Source of the DNA: Pseudomonadota bacterium
Lineage (GTDB): Bacteria > Desulfobacterota > Syntrophobacteria > Syntrophobacterales > Syntrophobacteraceae
Reading direction: 5' to 3'
DNA length: 29,128 bases
NCBI GenBank assembly: GCA_023416335.1
Contig: JAEZHY010000078.1
Location: 1 to 29,128, forward strand
The notes beneath the pieces are model-generated. The model was not told the origin of the DNA. It saw only the letters and a program-made list of their open reading frames with translations, and ran no database searches. The position numbers and the translations under genes were made by a program. Numbering within the stretch: position 1 is the first letter of the stretch; each line of letters begins with the position of its first letter. Of the stretch, positions 16,554 to 23,489 are shown piece by piece.

Positions 16554-17516
16554 TTGGGCGAAATACTGCTAGAGGTGAAGAACCTCAAAAAATACTTCCA
16601 CGTGGCTGCCGGAACGCTCCACGCCGTGGACGATGTGAGCTTCACCCTCAAGGAAGGGTGCACCCTGGGAGTCGTAGGCGAGTCGGGCTGCGGCAAAACC
16701 ACCATGGGGCGCACTATCCTGCGGCTCATCGAGCCGACCAGCGGCGAGATATTCTTCAGCGGCAAGAATATCCGCAATTTAGACGCAAGCGAGTTACGCT
16801 ACATGCGCCGGGAGATGCAGATCATCTTCCAGGACCCCTTTTCCTCGCTCAATCCCCGCAAGACCATCGCCGAGACCATCGAGGAGCCTATCCTCCTGGC
16901 CAAACTCATCCCGGACAGCGACAAGCGCTTCATGCGGGTGCTGGATCTGATGGACACCGTGGGGCTGGCCCATCGCCTCATCAACACCTACCCCCACGAA
17001 CTCGACGGGGGCCGCCGACAGCGCATCGGCATCGCCCGGGCCCTGGCCATGAATCCCAAGTTCATCGTCTGCGACGAGCCGGTGTCTTCCCTGGACGTGT
17101 CCATCCAGGCCCAGATTCTAAACCTGATGAAGAACATCCAGCGGGACATGGGCATCACCTACATCTTCATCACCCACGACCTCTCGGTGGTGAACCACTT
17201 CTCCGACGACATAGCCGTGATGTACCTGGGACGGCTGGTGGAAAAGGCTCCTTCTGAAACCCTTTTTGAAAAGCCGTTGCACCCCTACACCGAGGCGTTG
17301 CTTTCGGCCATTCCGGTGCCGCACATCCACAACCGCCGTGAAAGGATCATGCTCAAGGGCGAACTTACCTCTCCCATCAACCCCGAGCCCGTCTGCCGGT
17401 TCGCAGTGCGCTGCAACCAGTGCATGGACATCTGCACCAGAGAGGAGCCGCCGCTCATTGAGGCCCGGCCGAACCATTTCGTGGCCTGCCACCTCCACAA
17501 GCCCATGGGGAACTGA
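16554..17516 (+). CDS. ABC transporter ATPase, DppF type
   Basis: 320 residues from a TTG codon at 16554, supported by GAGGTGA 5-6 bases upstream. Walker A is GESGCGKT (42-49), Q-loop in IFQDPFSSLNPR (91-102), Walker B IVCDEP (171-176) and switch His208. The signature, normally LSGGQ, reads ELDGGRRQR (149-157): serine is replaced by aspartate and glutamine by arginine. The C-terminal oligopeptide extension is present (HPYTEALLSAIPVPH) with cysteines VCRFAVRCNQCMDIC and VACHLH. It is the last gene of the five-gene operon. The altered signature suggests an asymmetric ATPase pair with the canonical DppD-type partner. Confidence 0.95.
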   Translation: MGEILLEVKNLKKYFHVAAGTLHAVDDVSFTLKEGCTLGVVGESGCGKTTMGRTILRLIEPTSGEIFFSGKNIRNLDASELRYMRREMQIIFQDPFSSLNPRKTIAETIEEPILLAKLIPDSDKRFMRVLDLMDTVGLAHRLINTYPHELDGGRRQRIGIARALAMNPKFIVCDEPVSSLDVSIQAQILNLMKNIQRDMGITYIFITHDLSVVNHFSDDIAVMYLGRLVEKAPSETLFEKPLHPYTEALLSAIPVPHIHNRRERIMLKGELTSPINPEPVCRFAVRCNQCMDICTREEPPLIEARPNHFVACHLHKPMGN

Positions 17517-17543
17517 GGCGCCGGACGCGGTCCCGCGACAGAC

Positions 17544-17579
17544 AGGGCGAAAAGAAAGCGCCCTAGTACAAATTTTATG
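17544..17579 (+). terminator. Weak terminator-like hairpin after the transporter operon
   Basis: A 6-bp stem AGGGCG (17544-17549) and CGCCCT (17559-17564) with a purine loop is followed by AGTACAAATTTTA. It lies 28 bp after the last ATPase stop and before the convergent membrane-protein gene. The stem is short and the T-run interrupted. Confidence 0.45.
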
Positions 17580-17629
17580 TACCGGACATGCCCCTCAGAT
17601 TTCAGGGAATAGGTGCGCGGTGCAAGGTC

Positions 17630-18427
17630 TTAGTATGGACAGGTTTTGTCAGGCCGGAGTCGTGGCCATAGCATAAGGACCGCCAGGCAAAGTCCGTTGA
17701 CGGCTACCGAGGCGACTACAGCGAGAAGATAAGCGACAGCAACACCGGTACGCTCTACCGTAAATCCGACGACAAAGAAGAATGAAAAAGCGCCTGAGCA
17801 GCCGATGATGATTCCGCGCATGAGTCCGTGTGCTGCGGCTGCACCGTTCTGTTTCTGCGCAAAAACCCCCATAATGCATGTGAATACAGGAAAAGTCGCC
17901 AGAAGGCCGCTCCATTTCGGTCCCAGATATCCCGCCCATCCCGTGATGAATAGAACTATGGCTGTCGCCGTAACCATTCTCATAGGAATGTCCCAGGATG
18001 GCGAGGCGACTTGCGAAGGACCGACAGTGGAAGGGCCTGCCAGTTTCACGGCAACCCAAAGGAAAAACAGCACCAGGACGGTCAGGACCTCCAGACGGAA
18101 CGAGAGAAAAGACAAGCCCCAGGCGGCAAGAAAATAGGCTATGAAGCCGACGATCACAGGGGGCAGCCATCTCAGCCCCCTGGCAGTTCGCATGTATGCG
18201 ACGCAGAAGGTCACCAGGGCAACAGTACCCAGAAGCATCCCGATAGCACCCTGTCCGGCAAAGTGCGGCCCGCGCTCGAGGGCCAGAAACAGGGAAACGG
18301 GACCGGAAGTAAGGGGCAGACCGGTGAACAGTCCCCCCGCCAAAACCCCCCACCGGCGCACGGCAAGTGTTGCCGTCGCAATCAGAAGCGGGGTCAGGAC
18401 CAGTTTTAAAATCAATATATTATCCAT
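17630..18427 (-). CDS. Polytopic membrane protein with two similar halves, function unknown
   Basis: 265 residues from the ATG at 18427 (AGGA about 6 bases upstream); a longer frame adds 27 residues without a site. About eight hydrophobic helices. The first half reads KLVLTPLLIATATLAVRRWG, then GGLFTGLPLTSGPVSLFLALE. The second half (about 148-196) reads MVTATAIVLFITGWAGYLGP, then KWSGLLATFPVFTCIMGVFA. The two align through a G-L-[FL]-x-x-[LF]-P core, so the fold looks like an internal duplication. The LTSGPVSLFLALE stretch recurs in uncharacterised inner-membrane proteins of many bacteria. No substrate or enzyme residues are evident. It is convergent with the transporter operon. Confidence 0.75.
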   Translation of the reverse strand: MDNILILKLVLTPLLIATATLAVRRWGVLAGGLFTGLPLTSGPVSLFLALERGPHFAGQGAIGMLLGTVALVTFCVAYMRTARGLRWLPPVIVGFIAYFLAAWGLSFLSFRLEVLTVLVLFFLWVAVKLAGPSTVGPSQVASPSWDIPMRMVTATAIVLFITGWAGYLGPKWSGLLATFPVFTCIMGVFAQKQNGAAAAHGLMRGIIIGCSGAFSFFFVVGFTVERTGVAVAYLLAVVASVAVNGLCLAVLMLWPRLRPDKTCPY

Positions 18428-18531
18428 AGATCCTGATAATGCATCAACTTCTGTGTTTCGCATCCAAATTGAACGAACAGAATTCTTGCTCAAAAGTCTC
18501 TGATACACTCAGCAACCGTCGGCAGCATACA

Positions 18532-18690
18532 ATTCTCCCAATAGAATGCAAGTTAAACATACGCAGGGCCGGTTCTTGCTCTTTCCGACACGCCTCCTCC
18601 GCACAGGACAGTTCCTTTTCACGTCCCCCCGGCAGATGCCCCGTCTGCAGGGGAGAGCATATCCAGGACCCCGAATACAGCATTGCCTGA
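18532..18690 (+). pseudogene. Decayed copy of the HTH/zinc-ribbon gene
   Basis: The last frame segment encodes GRCPVCRGEHIQDPEYSIA, matching GRCPKCKGEHIQDPKYVI of the intact gene at 11020-11298 at 15 of 18 positions. Upstream, DNA similarity continues (TCTCCCAATAGAATGCAAG resembles the intact gene's TCTC...CAGAAAATGAGG part), but small indels shift the frame and remove the first CxxC pair and the HTH half. An open frame runs through from 18439, but its first two-thirds have no family character. It has the same orientation as the intact copy. Confidence 0.7.
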
Positions 18691-18731
18691 TAAACCGGTT
18701 CTGTTTACATATCGATCCGGCCTCGTATCTT

Positions 18732-18758
18732 TTGAAGATGGAAATAGCGAAATAATAT
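18732..18758 (+). promoter_or_regulatory. Possible sigma-70 promoter of the SRPBCC gene
   Basis: TTGAAG (18732-18737) and TAATAT (18753-18758) are spaced by 15 bases, just upstream of the SRPBCC gene at 18793. The spacing is shorter than ideal, so this is a weak call. Confidence 0.35.
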
Positions 18759-18792
18759 GTTCTAAACCTTTTCGGAGATACGGAAGTTATCC

Positions 18793-19326
18793 ATGGAAAA
18801 TATCGATTACGAAAACTTTGTTGGTATCGAGGTTGTGCGGAAGATAGTCGTGAACCGACCCGCCGACGACCTTTATCGATTTTGGCGAGGACTCGACAAT
18901 CTTCCTGAAATTATGGGCGGTTTGAAATCAATAACTGTGCTCGACGAGAAGCGATCTCACTGGGTCATGGTCGGACCGTTCGGAAAAAAGATCGAATGGG
19001 ATTCCGAACTTGCCGAAGATGTACCGAACCGGGAGCTTGGATGGAGAACGGTGGGAAAGTCGGATATCCACAGCACCGGTGTGATCGGATTTTCGCCCTG
19101 CCCCGACGGTCGAAGCACCGAGGTGAAGCTGCGCCTCAAATATGAGCCTCCTGGTGGACGTCTCGGTTTCGCTCTGGCAAAATTGTTCGGGAGGAAGCCG
19201 GTGCGGCAGGTAGAGGAAAGCCTGCGGAAGTTCAAAAAAATAATGGAAAACAGCTGGGACAGGAGTACGGTAGAAGACGATATTTGTCTCAGTGCTTATA
19301 GTTGTTGTGCGGCTGTCGAGAAATAA
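18793..19326 (+). CDS. SRPBCC-fold (START/Coq10-like) protein
   Basis: 177 residues, with a GGAAG-like site before the ATG. It begins with a beta strand (VVRKIVVNRPADDLYRFWRG) and LDNLPEIMGGLKSITVLDEK, then SHWVMVGPFGKKIEWDSELA, GWRTVGKSDIHSTGVIGFSP, TEVKLRLKYEPPGGRLGFAL and a final helix (RQVEESLRKFKKIME). These are the landmarks of the bacterial SRPBCC 'cyclase/dehydrase' family (FWR.l.nlP..m, SHW, YePPgG.lG, lr.fK..mE). The fold has a hydrophobic pocket that binds lipids or other small ligands; function is unknown. The last ~20 residues (cysteine-containing) lie outside the family. Confidence 0.88.
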   Translation: MENIDYENFVGIEVVRKIVVNRPADDLYRFWRGLDNLPEIMGGLKSITVLDEKRSHWVMVGPFGKKIEWDSELAEDVPNRELGWRTVGKSDIHSTGVIGFSPCPDGRSTEVKLRLKYEPPGGRLGFALAKLFGRKPVRQVEESLRKFKKIMENSWDRSTVEDDICLSAYSCCAAVEK

Positions 19327-19467
19327 GAATCCATCGGGATGCATATGTTATCTTTTCTCTTGTGGTTTTAAGCTTGAGAAAAGAAAGAATTTCTAATAGG
19401 GAATAGGGGAACAGGGATCATCCTGAGGCGTTTGGGCGCGTTTCGGACTTTAGCGAGGGGTTGGGAA

Positions 19468-19908
19468 ATGGAAGAGAAGCATGATCGCATCAAACACGCT
19501 AATAAGACCTACTGCGAGGGACATGCCGCGGAGGGAAATGAAATCTGTTCCTGGGAGCATATGCCGGGCTGGAAGAGTTTTCTGAAAGGCGAAATAGACG
19601 AATCCCAGCTTTCGGACCAGGCCAGGGAAGAGATCGAGAGCCTTTCGCAGTCCTTCAGCAAATACACACGGACGGATAAGGAAAAGGAAAAGAAGGTCGC
19701 CGAAGCTGCCGCTGAGGATGCCGTCAGTAAACAGAGGGCTAAAATAGCGAGCAAGATATACAGAAAAGCCTGTGTTGATTCCGGCAAGAATCTCTGCTTT
19801 TTCAAGAATTTCGATACATGGCAGGACTTCGTCCATGGAAGCATGGCCGAAGATGAGTTTTACAAAAAAGCCATGGATGAGGTGAAGAAAGCGGCGGCAC
19901 AGCAGTAA
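19468..19908 (+). CDS. Unrecognised protein made of two copies of a ~44-residue module
   Basis: 146 residues from the ATG at 19468, with GAGGGG about 7 bases upstream; a TTG at 19432 in frame has no site. No known family was recognised. Residues ~12-55 and ~96-139 align without gaps: each has a conserved Tyr, then Gly, Cys (EGNEIC / SGKNLC), eight residues later Trp (GW / TW), F three residues on, Gly three further, then an acidic helix ending in E-[IV]. A charged helical linker rich in Lys/Glu/Ala (SKYTRTDKEKEKKVAEAAAE) joins them. There is no signal peptide or membrane segment. Four cysteines are present: one per module at equivalent positions plus C19 and C102, which are not equivalent. 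Confidence 0.7.
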   Translation: MEEKHDRIKHANKTYCEGHAAEGNEICSWEHMPGWKSFLKGEIDESQLSDQAREEIESLSQSFSKYTRTDKEKEKKVAEAAAEDAVSKQRAKIASKIYRKACVDSGKNLCFFKNFDTWQDFVHGSMAEDEFYKKAMDEVKKAAAQQ

Positions 19909-19968
19909 AGAGTGAACAGTGAGCAGCTAACAGTGAACAGAAAAAGAGCCGCGGGTTCGCAGGCTTCA

Positions 19969-20215
19969 GGGGTTGTTGCCCAAATCATCGCGGCAGCCCC
20001 GAGTGGCTTGCAGAGCCCAACCTCGTCATTCCGACCCTTCTCTTCGATCAGGACAAGTTCACATCGGAATCCAGGCCTTTGGGGCGAATTAATTGTGAAT
20101 TCAAGGTCTTAAAAGCTCTGGATCCCGGCTCAAAAGCACTGCCGGGATGACGGGATTGGGGGGCTCCGGCGAAAAAATACCGGAGAACGATCCATTCCAT
20201 TTGGGCAACGACCCC
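19969..20215. repeat. MITE-like element with 17-bp terminal inverted repeats
   Basis: GGGGTTGTTGCCCAAAT (19969-19985) matches the reverse complement of ATTTGGGCAACGACCCC (20199-20215) at 16 of 17 bases. The 247 bp between the outer ends contain no gene but hold another palindrome (20024-20152). Size, inverted ends and lack of coding sequence fit a non-autonomous transposable element or a nested repeat; no target-site duplication was identified. Confidence 0.6.
20024..20152. repeat. Dispersed palindromic element (CGTCATTCC...GGGATGACG type)
   Basis: CGTCATTCCGAC (20024-20035) faces GCCGGGATGACG (20141-20152), 10 of 12 pairing. Inside it CGGAATCCAG faces CTGGATCCCG, 9 of 10 pairing. Such palindromes with GTCATTCC/GGAATGAC ends recur in the intergenic DNA of many bacteria. 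Only one copy is in this window. Confidence 0.6.
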
Positions 20216-20292
20216 TCCAGCCCGGCACGGAGTCGAATCAATTCCAACTATCTATCGTCTGCTTTCTCTGCCGTTTGACCTCTTGGGTTTAC

Positions 20293-20323
20293 GCGCCAGA
20301 ATTCAAGAATCCGGGTTACCCCT
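20293..20323 (+). repeat. Short dispersed direct repeat, copy 1
   Basis: A 31-base stretch centred on ATTCAAGAATCCGGGTTACC matches 28859-28889 at about 25 of 31 positions in the same orientation. Both copies are intergenic and next to larger repeats. Confidence 0.45.
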
Positions 20324-20417
20324 GTTGTGAGTTATTATACCTATCCTTCCTTTCAGACCTTACACGCTCGGGAGTCGGTGTTTTTTCAGTTCACCGCTCA
20401 CTGTTCACAGCTCACTC

Positions 20418-21485
20418 TCAAAGCATTCCTGCCAGGATCTTGCCCGATTCCTTGAGCAGGTGCAGGACCTTTTCGGTATTTTCCTCGGACAGGCTGCCGC
20501 AGCCGCAGCTCGGGGTGAAAATCGAATGGGTGAGTATCTCCGAAAGGGTCATGTCCGACCTGGCCAGTTCGAGCGCCTGGGCCTTCCATCTTTCGCAGAT
20601 TCCTGCCGGCGTTTCGGTTGCAATCACTTCCAGGTCGGATGTCGGGACGATTCCCCACGCAATGTTTCCTCCCCGGGCCATGAAGTCGAGGCATTCTTTG
20701 CGGTAGATCGCGAACTTATCGAAATAGTTGTACGAATCGAAATTGATGATGTCGAAATTTGACTGGAAGGCCAACAGCCAGTCGGTGTTTGCGCAGACGT
20801 GAACCCCGGCCAGTCCTCCGGCTGCATGGACGGCTTCGACCACTTCAGTCAGAATCTGGCGGACAAGGTCGGCGGAGATGGTGATGAAGGCCGAGGACCC
20901 GAATCCGGCCAGTGCCGGTTCATCCAGGAACATGATCACCGGGACGGCAAACTGCTTCAGGTATTCGATCTGCCACTTCGCCTTGAGTGCGAGCAGCTTG
21001 GGTATGATGTCCTGGAAACGTTCATCGAAGATCAGGGCGCGGCCGTCCTGGTCTTTGAGGCCGGAAAGCAGCGTGAACGGACCGACGACCTGGCCTTTTA
21101 TCGCCCGCAGAGGGAGGTGTGTAGAGCTAAGGATCTGCAGAAAATGCCGAAACGTAGCACCTGTCTCTTTCCCCATTCGGAACCGGGATTTTTCGATTTC
21201 GAGCGAGCCGGAATCGATCGCGAGATAATCTTCATAGAAAAGGAGGTTCTCCTCATCGAACTGCGGGGTGTCCGCCCGGACGAACCGGCGCCCGTCTTCC
21301 GTTACCAGTCCCGGAAGTCCCTCGACGTACTGGTCCATCATCTGCTCGGCCGGGTAGACCGGCAACTGCGGCCAGACGGGAATTCGGGGTGCGCAATCGA
21401 GGATCATGCCTATTGCGCGGTCCCGGTCTCTTTGGGGCATGCTCCCGACGAGAGTAACGGATGCGAGTCCCTGAAATGGATTCAC
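20418..21485 (-). CDS. MetE-like core protein (cobalamin-independent methionine synthase C-terminal family)
   Basis: 355 residues from a GTG at 21485 with AAGGAG 6 bases upstream. It corresponds to the single-barrel catalytic half of MetE: an N-terminal SVTLVGSMP strand, KGQVVGPFTL near 130, FLDEPAL near 186, a zinc-type HVC (His229, Cys231), FDSYNYF near 249, GIVPT near 278, and Cys327/Cys329 in SCGCGS. MetE zinc ligands are His, Cys, Glu, Cys; here Asp250 stands near the expected glutamate. The N-terminal folate-type barrel of classical MetE is missing. Such short proteins transfer methyl groups from corrinoid or other donors in some archaea and anaerobes, so a methyltransferase with a different donor is likely. 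A role in making methionine is not proven. Confidence 0.82.
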   Translation of the reverse strand: MNPFQGLASVTLVGSMPQRDRDRAIGMILDCAPRIPVWPQLPVYPAEQMMDQYVEGLPGLVTEDGRRFVRADTPQFDEENLLFYEDYLAIDSGSLEIEKSRFRMGKETGATFRHFLQILSSTHLPLRAIKGQVVGPFTLLSGLKDQDGRALIFDERFQDIIPKLLALKAKWQIEYLKQFAVPVIMFLDEPALAGFGSSAFITISADLVRQILTEVVEAVHAAGGLAGVHVCANTDWLLAFQSNFDIINFDSYNYFDKFAIYRKECLDFMARGGNIAWGIVPTSDLEVIATETPAGICERWKAQALELARSDMTLSEILTHSIFTPSCGCGSLSEENTEKVLHLLKESGKILAGML

Positions 21486-21612
21486 CTGGTTCTCCTTTCT
21501 GTATCCCGGATTGATCCGAGGTTGCTCGTTTTCCTGGCCTGAAAGCGGGGATGCGGACCGGCCTCGTTGAGAAGACCTCTTCCGCCGCTGGCGTTCCTGC
21601 CATAAACATGTT

Positions 21613-21640
21613 AGTATAAAAGATTAGCCGATTAACGCAA
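21613..21640 (-). promoter_or_regulatory. Candidate sigma-70 promoter of the MetE-like gene
   Basis: On the minus strand TTGCGT (21640-21635) and TATACT (21618-21613) are separated by 16 bases, pointing at the MetE-like gene with a ~120-base leader. The -10 is good and the -35 only half matches. The leader was not recognised as a known riboswitch. Confidence 0.45.
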
Positions 21641-21777
21641 GCACGTTTCCTGACCGATGTGAAGTTCAGTTTTTTCACGAAAATCAGCGCGGCGGGCACA
21701 TTCGATTCCTCGTGGTTGGCAGCGGCTGCCGCATAGACCGGTTTTGCATTTCATCAGATTATTTCAGGGGAGGAACC

Positions 21778-23067
21778 ATGGCCGAAGATCTCAAAAAAAT
21801 GTACCGCACCGTTATGGAAGATCATTTTCCGGATTCACTCCGGATCAGTTTCGGGGACCGGGAACTGGTTTATAAGAAACGCTCCTGGAAATTCCCGGAC
21901 GAAAAGACAAACGAACTCATCGAAAAAGGACTCCGTTACGGTGAAAACCCCGGACAGGAAGCCGCTCTTTACGAAATGGTCGGCGGAAATCTCACGCTGG
22001 GCGGCTGCCGTTTCATCGATCCGGGAAACGGACTCGTCAGTGCAATCCGTGAAGAGGATATGCTCCAGGAAGGCAAGCACCCCGGGAAGATCAACCTGAC
22101 CGACCTCGACAACGGTTTGAACATCCTGAAATTCCTGATGAAAAAACCTGCCGCCGTCATTCTCAAGCACAACAATCCCTGCGGTGCGGCTTACGGGGCC
22201 ACTCTTCTGGATGCATACAACCGCGCGAACAGGGCCGACCGCATAGCGGCTTTCGGCGGATGCCTCGTACTGAACCGCTCGGTCGATAAAGCGACCGCCG
22301 AACTCATTTCGGAGAACTACCTGGAAGTAGTTGCAGCTCCGGATTTCGAAGAAGGTGCCCTGTCGGTGCTCAAGAAGAGGGCGAACCTCAGAATCATTCA
22401 GGTCTCCAGGATCGACCGGCTTTCGGATTACATCGACATGCGTTTTGTGGATTTCAAGTCTCTGATCGACGGCGGTCTGATCGTACAGCAGTCGCCCATG
22501 AACAAGATCAAGAAGGCCGAGGATTTCAAACTCGCGGAAACTACCTACCAGGGCAGGAACTACAAAGTTCAGCGCGAACCGACGGAGCGCGAAATGGCCG
22601 ACCTGCTGTTCGGCTGGTTCGTGGAGCAGGGCGTAACCTCCAACTCCGTTCTATATGTCAAGGACGAGTGCACCGTTGGGATCGGTACCGGCGAACAGGA
22701 CCGTGTCGGCGTTGCAGAAATCGCGGTCTACAAGGCGTACCAGAAATACGCGGATACTCTCTGCTTCGACAAGTACAAGATGTCCTACAAGGAACTCGAA
22801 CTGGCAATTGAAAAGGGCGAGCGCCCCAAGGAGCAGAAGGAAGAAATCGATGCAGTAACCGCGCAGGCCAATGCGGGCCTGAAAGGTGCCGCGATGGTTT
22901 CCGATGCGTTCTTCCCGTTCCGGGACGGAGTCGACGTCGGGCTTCGCCAGGGAATCAGGGCCGTAGTCCAGCCGGGCGGATCGATGAGGGACTGGGAAGT
23001 GATCGAAGCCTGCAACGAAGCCGGAGCCACAATGGTGCTGACCGGACAGAGGGCGTTCAAACATTAG
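21778..23067 (+). CDS. Stand-alone AICAR transformylase (PurH C-terminal activity)
   Basis: 429 residues from the ATG at 21778 with AGGGGAGG 4 bases upstream; an in-frame codon 22 codons earlier is ignored. The enzyme formylates AICAR with 10-formyl-THF in the ninth step of purine synthesis. Diagnostic sites: LRYGENPGQEAALY (52-65), KHNNPCG (130-136, with the catalytic Lys-His pair), GGCLVLN (160-166), SNSVLYVKD (288-296), SDAFFPFRDGVD (375-386), QPGGSMRD (398-405) and TGQRAFKH (422-429). The MGS-like IMP cyclohydrolase domain that normally precedes it in bifunctional PurH is absent; only ~50 short unrelated residues stand there. IMP cyclisation must therefore be encoded elsewhere. It is divergent from the MetE-like gene across ~290 bp. 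Confidence 0.93.
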   Translation: MAEDLKKMYRTVMEDHFPDSLRISFGDRELVYKKRSWKFPDEKTNELIEKGLRYGENPGQEAALYEMVGGNLTLGGCRFIDPGNGLVSAIREEDMLQEGKHPGKINLTDLDNGLNILKFLMKKPAAVILKHNNPCGAAYGATLLDAYNRANRADRIAAFGGCLVLNRSVDKATAELISENYLEVVAAPDFEEGALSVLKKRANLRIIQVSRIDRLSDYIDMRFVDFKSLIDGGLIVQQSPMNKIKKAEDFKLAETTYQGRNYKVQREPTEREMADLLFGWFVEQGVTSNSVLYVKDECTVGIGTGEQDRVGVAEIAVYKAYQKYADTLCFDKYKMSYKELELAIEKGERPKEQKEEIDAVTAQANAGLKGAAMVSDAFFPFRDGVDVGLRQGIRAVVQPGGSMRDWEVIEACNEAGATMVLTGQRAFKH

Positions 23068-23489
23068 ATCAATTCAAGTGATTACGGCAGCCGATGGTGG
23101 GCACTATTTTGGGGGCGCCCACCATCCGGCAATCCCGACAAGCTCACTTCTATTTAACCCCTTCAGGGTAAATATGATCGGGGATGCCCTTCTCCCGGGG
23201 TGGCGCTCCGCTGACCCCGGGCTGAAATTATTTAGCGCTTTCAGCGCAATAAGCGCTTAAGTTCCCCTGGTTCCCAAGGTCCGCCTTGGGAACCCCGTCC
23301 CGGCAGGCCGGATGGTTCCAGTACGTGCCGTGCCGCTCTTCGGGCGCCTCTATCGCAATCCCTTGGTGTGCTTCGCACCCGGAAACAATTCCGGACCACC
23401 CAAAGTGTTGCCCATCATCATTGAACGGACTACTCGCCGTCCTCTTGTTCTTCGGAACTCTTGTGCGCCGGCTTCCTGCCGGTTCTCGT
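23068..23489. other. Intergenic stretch dense in short hairpins
   Basis: About 420 bases without a convincing gene lie between the AICAR transformylase and hemerythrin stop codons (convergent). Hairpins seen: GATGGTGGGC/GCCCACCATC (23093-23126), an AGCGCTT/AAGCGCT pair near 23234-23257, GGTTCCCAAGG/CCTTGGGAACC (23269-23294, 4-base loop), CCGGAA/TTCCGG around 23380-23395, and GCCGGC pairs just before 23490. None has a clear T-run. It looks like a cluster of small palindromic repeats that may also end transcripts from both sides. Confidence 0.6.
23269..23294. repeat. Perfect 11-bp palindrome with tetraloop
   Basis: GGTTCCCAAGG, loop TCCG, CCTTGGGAACC. It is perfectly paired, lies between two convergent genes and has no adjacent T-run. 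It resembles a REP-type palindrome more than a terminator. Confidence 0.6.

Larger units (their letters stand above)
19911..20416. repeat. Non-coding block with outer imperfect inverted repeats
   Basis: The ends of this ~500 bp gene-free block are related. 19911-19940 (AGTGAACAGTGAGCAG...) resembles the reverse complement of about 20388-20418 (...CACTGTTCACAGCTCACTC) at roughly 70%. AGTGAACAGTGAGCAG-type units occur twice at each end. A second, tighter inverted-repeat element lies inside (19969-20215). No open frame here looks real. Confidence 0.55.

Noticed and set aside
18439..18690. Open frame of 83 codons as an intact zinc-ribbon gene
   Set aside because: Only the last ~22 residues match the family; the first CxxC and the HTH half are missing through frameshifts.
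19351..19384. TCTTTTCTC/GAGAAAAGA stem after the SRPBCC gene as a terminator
   Set aside because: The stem is A/T-rich, the loop long and no T-run follows on the plus strand.
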